NCBI GenBank assembly: GCA_036398215.1
Contig: DASWHK010000273.1
Span: 1-8,573, forward strand
DNA from: DASWHK01 sp036398215
GTDB taxonomy: Bacteria > Acidobacteriota > UBA890
Direction: 5' to 3'
Length of the DNA stretch: 8,573 bases
Part shown: piece after piece, positions 6,838-8,573 of the stretch
Layout: each line of letters opens with the position of its first letter
Position numbering within the stretch: position 1 is the first letter of the stretch
Notes under the pieces: model-generated
Seen by the model: the letters and a program-made list of their open reading frames with translations, nothing else
What the model was told of the DNA's origin: nothing
The model's database searches: none
Made by a program: the position numbers and the translations under genes

Positions 6838-8573
6838 TCAACGGATCGCGGCTGGTACGAGGTTGACCGTTCGATGTCCTCCGGGCGGTAGCTCAACCCG
6901 ATCGCGGCTCCGAAGGCCGGCGCGCCGGAGGACCGCGACAGTCTCTGGAGAAAGATCCGGGACTGGGCGGTTGCCGTGGAAGACCGCCGGGGGGCCGTTT
7001 GTTGTCGCCACCAGGCGGTGCGGACCCGGACGCACCCCCGCAAACGCGTAGTAACCTCGAGCGTCAGCTAGTGTGAGACGCGCGCGGACCGCCAGCGCGG
7101 CATCGGTGCCCGTCGTATCCGGCAGCAAGAAAACCCACGATCCACCGACGGCGTCGCCTCGTATGTCACGCACGAAGCCGTCGACCGTACCGCCGTCGGC
7201 GGCGACAACAAAGCGCACAGCGTCGCTCGAACCGCGCCTGGGAAGGAATGTACTGTCCGACAGCTCATCTGCTCCATAGCTGACCGACTCGACGTAGGCA
7301 TGTCGTGGCAGTCCTCCAAGGACAAAACTTCGCCGGATAGCTGGCCAGACCTGTAGGCGAAACTCGCCCGGGCCGGTGCGAAGTACCTGCTCCCGAGGCA
7401 GCTTTGGTGAGAAGTTCAAATTGAGGTCGTCGAAAGCGTCAGGTGTCCGACCGTCGCTGCGACCTTCGATCACTACGTCAACCGGAGTCTGCAGCTCCGC
7501 GTGAATGACGAACTCGCGCGTGGCACCGTCGGCGGTCAGTAGGATCTCTTGTGAGCCGTACAGGTGTTCAGCGTCGGCACGCCTGAGGGATTCGAAGCGC
7601 CAGACGGTGACACGGAAACGCCCCGAATAGAGGGAACAGATTCTGGCCTTACCGTCGGGACCGGTTCGCCCGGTCCGTGGCCACTGTTGGTGTGGGCCGG
7701 GTCCATGGTCCCGCAGCTCGGCGACGGCCATCTCCTCGACCATGTAATCCAGAGCCGCGGGCGATCCACGCGCGGTGATGAGGAGATCGGCGCACAGGGT
7801 CGTAGCGTCGTCAAGCGTCAGTTGAACGTTGGAACGGTGCTCCCGGGATGTCAGAACGATCGGAGCAGCACTCGCCAGCGACGGTACGCCAGGGAAGTAC
7901 GTGGCGGACCACGTCGCGAGCGCCTCACCGCCGATCGCGTCGCTCGCAAACACGGCTTCCGGCGCCCTGGCCGTGTAGGCCAGCAAGAAATAGGCTCGGC
8001 CCGCTCGTAGCCCGCGGACGCGGAATTCGCCGTCGAAGCTCGTGCGCGCGGTCGCCGCCACGTACGGCCACAAGTGACCGTGGGCGATCGTCTCGCTGGG
8101 GCCTCGATACGGACCCAAGCTGCTGTATTCTCGTGCTACCGCTGCTACATGGGCGCCAGCGATTGGCCGGCCACGCCGATCAGTGAGATGACCTGACACC
8201 TCGGCATGCAGGCGGACGAATTGATCGCCGACCGACACCACCTGACCCGGAGCCACATCTGCGGTCATCGCCGGCGCCAAAGTGTACCTGTAGGGAGGAT
8301 CGTCCCTCACCCATACCGTGATAGGACCACTTGGCGCCCCCCGGATCTGAAAGCGCCCATTCGTATCGGTCGGCGTCGTGCCAAGCTCGCGGGTTCCGAC
8401 ATCGACACCCACCACAGGGCGCAGCGTGTCGGCGTCTAGAATCCGGCCGACTACGGTACCCGTGGTCAGCTGCCCACTGCCATGCCCAACGAGATGGGGA
8501 AGCAGGCCGAGCGCAGTGGCGAATCCCAACGTAACCCACACTTGCAGGGCAAGTGCGGCGGCACCCGTCCTCC
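6838..8573 (-). CDS. Secreted carboxypeptidase-regulatory-like repeat protein, 5'-truncated by window edge
   Basis: The frame runs from TGA (6838-6840) to the right edge. The only in-window start is GTG at 8541, giving 567 residues. However, the ten codons upstream (Arg-Thr-Gly-Ala-Ala-Ala-Leu-Ala-Leu-Gln) prolong the hydrophobic run WVTLGFATALGLLPHLV into a full signal-peptide core preceded by Arg. The real start is therefore probably beyond the window. Residues are numbered from 8541. The protein is a chain of beta-sandwich domains of carboxypeptidase-regulatory type: about 27-110 (GRILDADTLRPVVGVDV, TDTNGRFQIRGAPSG), 113-190 (GHLTDRRGRPIAGAHV, FDGEFRVRGLRAGRAYFLL), a degenerate region 225-440, and 450-563 (VDGFVRDIRGDAVGGSWVFL, DARGYYAFAGVRPGPHRLVA). 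The TYFPGVPSLASAAPIVL stretch (214-230) is of a type I associate with acidobacterial members. No catalytic residues are visible and the function is unknown. A role in envelope or extracellular binding is inference. It lies convergent to the operon, in lower-GC DNA. Confidence 0.85.
   Translation of the reverse strand, partial: RTGAAALALQVWVTLGFATALGLLPHLVGHGSGQLTTGTVVGRILDADTLRPVVGVDVGTRELGTTPTDTNGRFQIRGAPSGPITVWVRDDPPYRYTLAPAMTADVAPGQVVSVGDQFVRLHAEVSGHLTDRRGRPIAGAHVAAVAREYSSLGPYRGPSETIAHGHLWPYVAATARTSFDGEFRVRGLRAGRAYFLLAYTARAPEAVFASDAIGGEALATWSATYFPGVPSLASAAPIVLTSREHRSNVQLTLDDATTLCADLLITARGSPAALDYMVEEMAVAELRDHGPGPHQQWPRTGRTGPDGKARICSLYSGRFRVTVWRFESLRRADAEHLYGSQEILLTADGATREFVIHAELQTPVDVVIEGRSDGRTPDAFDDLNLNFSPKLPREQVLRTGPGEFRLQVWPAIRRSFVLGGLPRHAYVESVSYGADELSDSTFLPRRGSSDAVRFVVAADGGTVDGFVRDIRGDAVGGSWVFLLPDTTGTDAALAVRARLTLADARGYYAFAGVRPGPHRLVATTNGPPAVFHGNRPVPDLSPETVAVLRRAGLRSRDRVELPPGGHRTVNLVPAAIR

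Noticed and set aside
7564..8010. A 148-codon plus-strand open frame inside the repeat-protein gene
   Set aside because: It lies antisense to a continuous minus-strand frame of more than 570 codons that has clear domain repeats. Its own product has no recognisable motif.

Overview
The window looks like part of a surface or exopolysaccharide biosynthesis locus from a very GC-rich bacterium. Hand counts of sample lines give about 75% GC in 601-660 and about 63% in 7441-7500. No marker gene fixes the taxon. The minus-strand protein at the right end has the repeated carboxypeptidase-regulatory-like architecture that is very common in Acidobacteriota, so a high-GC acidobacterium is my best guess; this is inference only.

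Left block (1-5781, + strand): five genes are fused into one translational chain. They are a GT4 glycosyltransferase cut by the left edge, a GT2 (rhamnosyltransferase-like) enzyme, a second GT4, a third GT4 of the WbaZ-like mannosyltransferase type, and a membrane polyprenyl-phosphate sugar-1-phosphate transferase (WcaJ/WbaP type). Every junction overlaps by 1 or 4 bases (ATGA, TAATG, TTGA, GTGA). After 39 bases, 5821-6768 encodes a UDP-glucuronate decarboxylase (UDP-xylose synthase), probably in the same operon.

Right block (6838-8573, - strand): one convergent gene encodes a secreted or envelope multi-domain beta-sandwich protein with a signal-peptide-like N-terminus. Its start lies beyond the right edge. 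The 69-base convergent gap before it shows no convincing terminator.

Proposed working order: the phosphotransferase loads the first sugar-1-phosphate onto undecaprenyl phosphate at the inner membrane. The four cytoplasmic glycosyltransferases then extend the lipid-linked oligosaccharide, and the decarboxylase supplies UDP-xylose as one donor. Flippase, polymerase and export genes are not in view.

No RNA gene, CRISPR array, insertion sequence or defence system is visible, and I do not see a clearly new system. The least ordinary feature is that three consecutive glycosyltransferases each carry a low-complexity or repeated segment: four 27-bp repeats at the N-terminus of the GT2, a charged insert in the second GT4, and a duplicated segment in the tail of the third.
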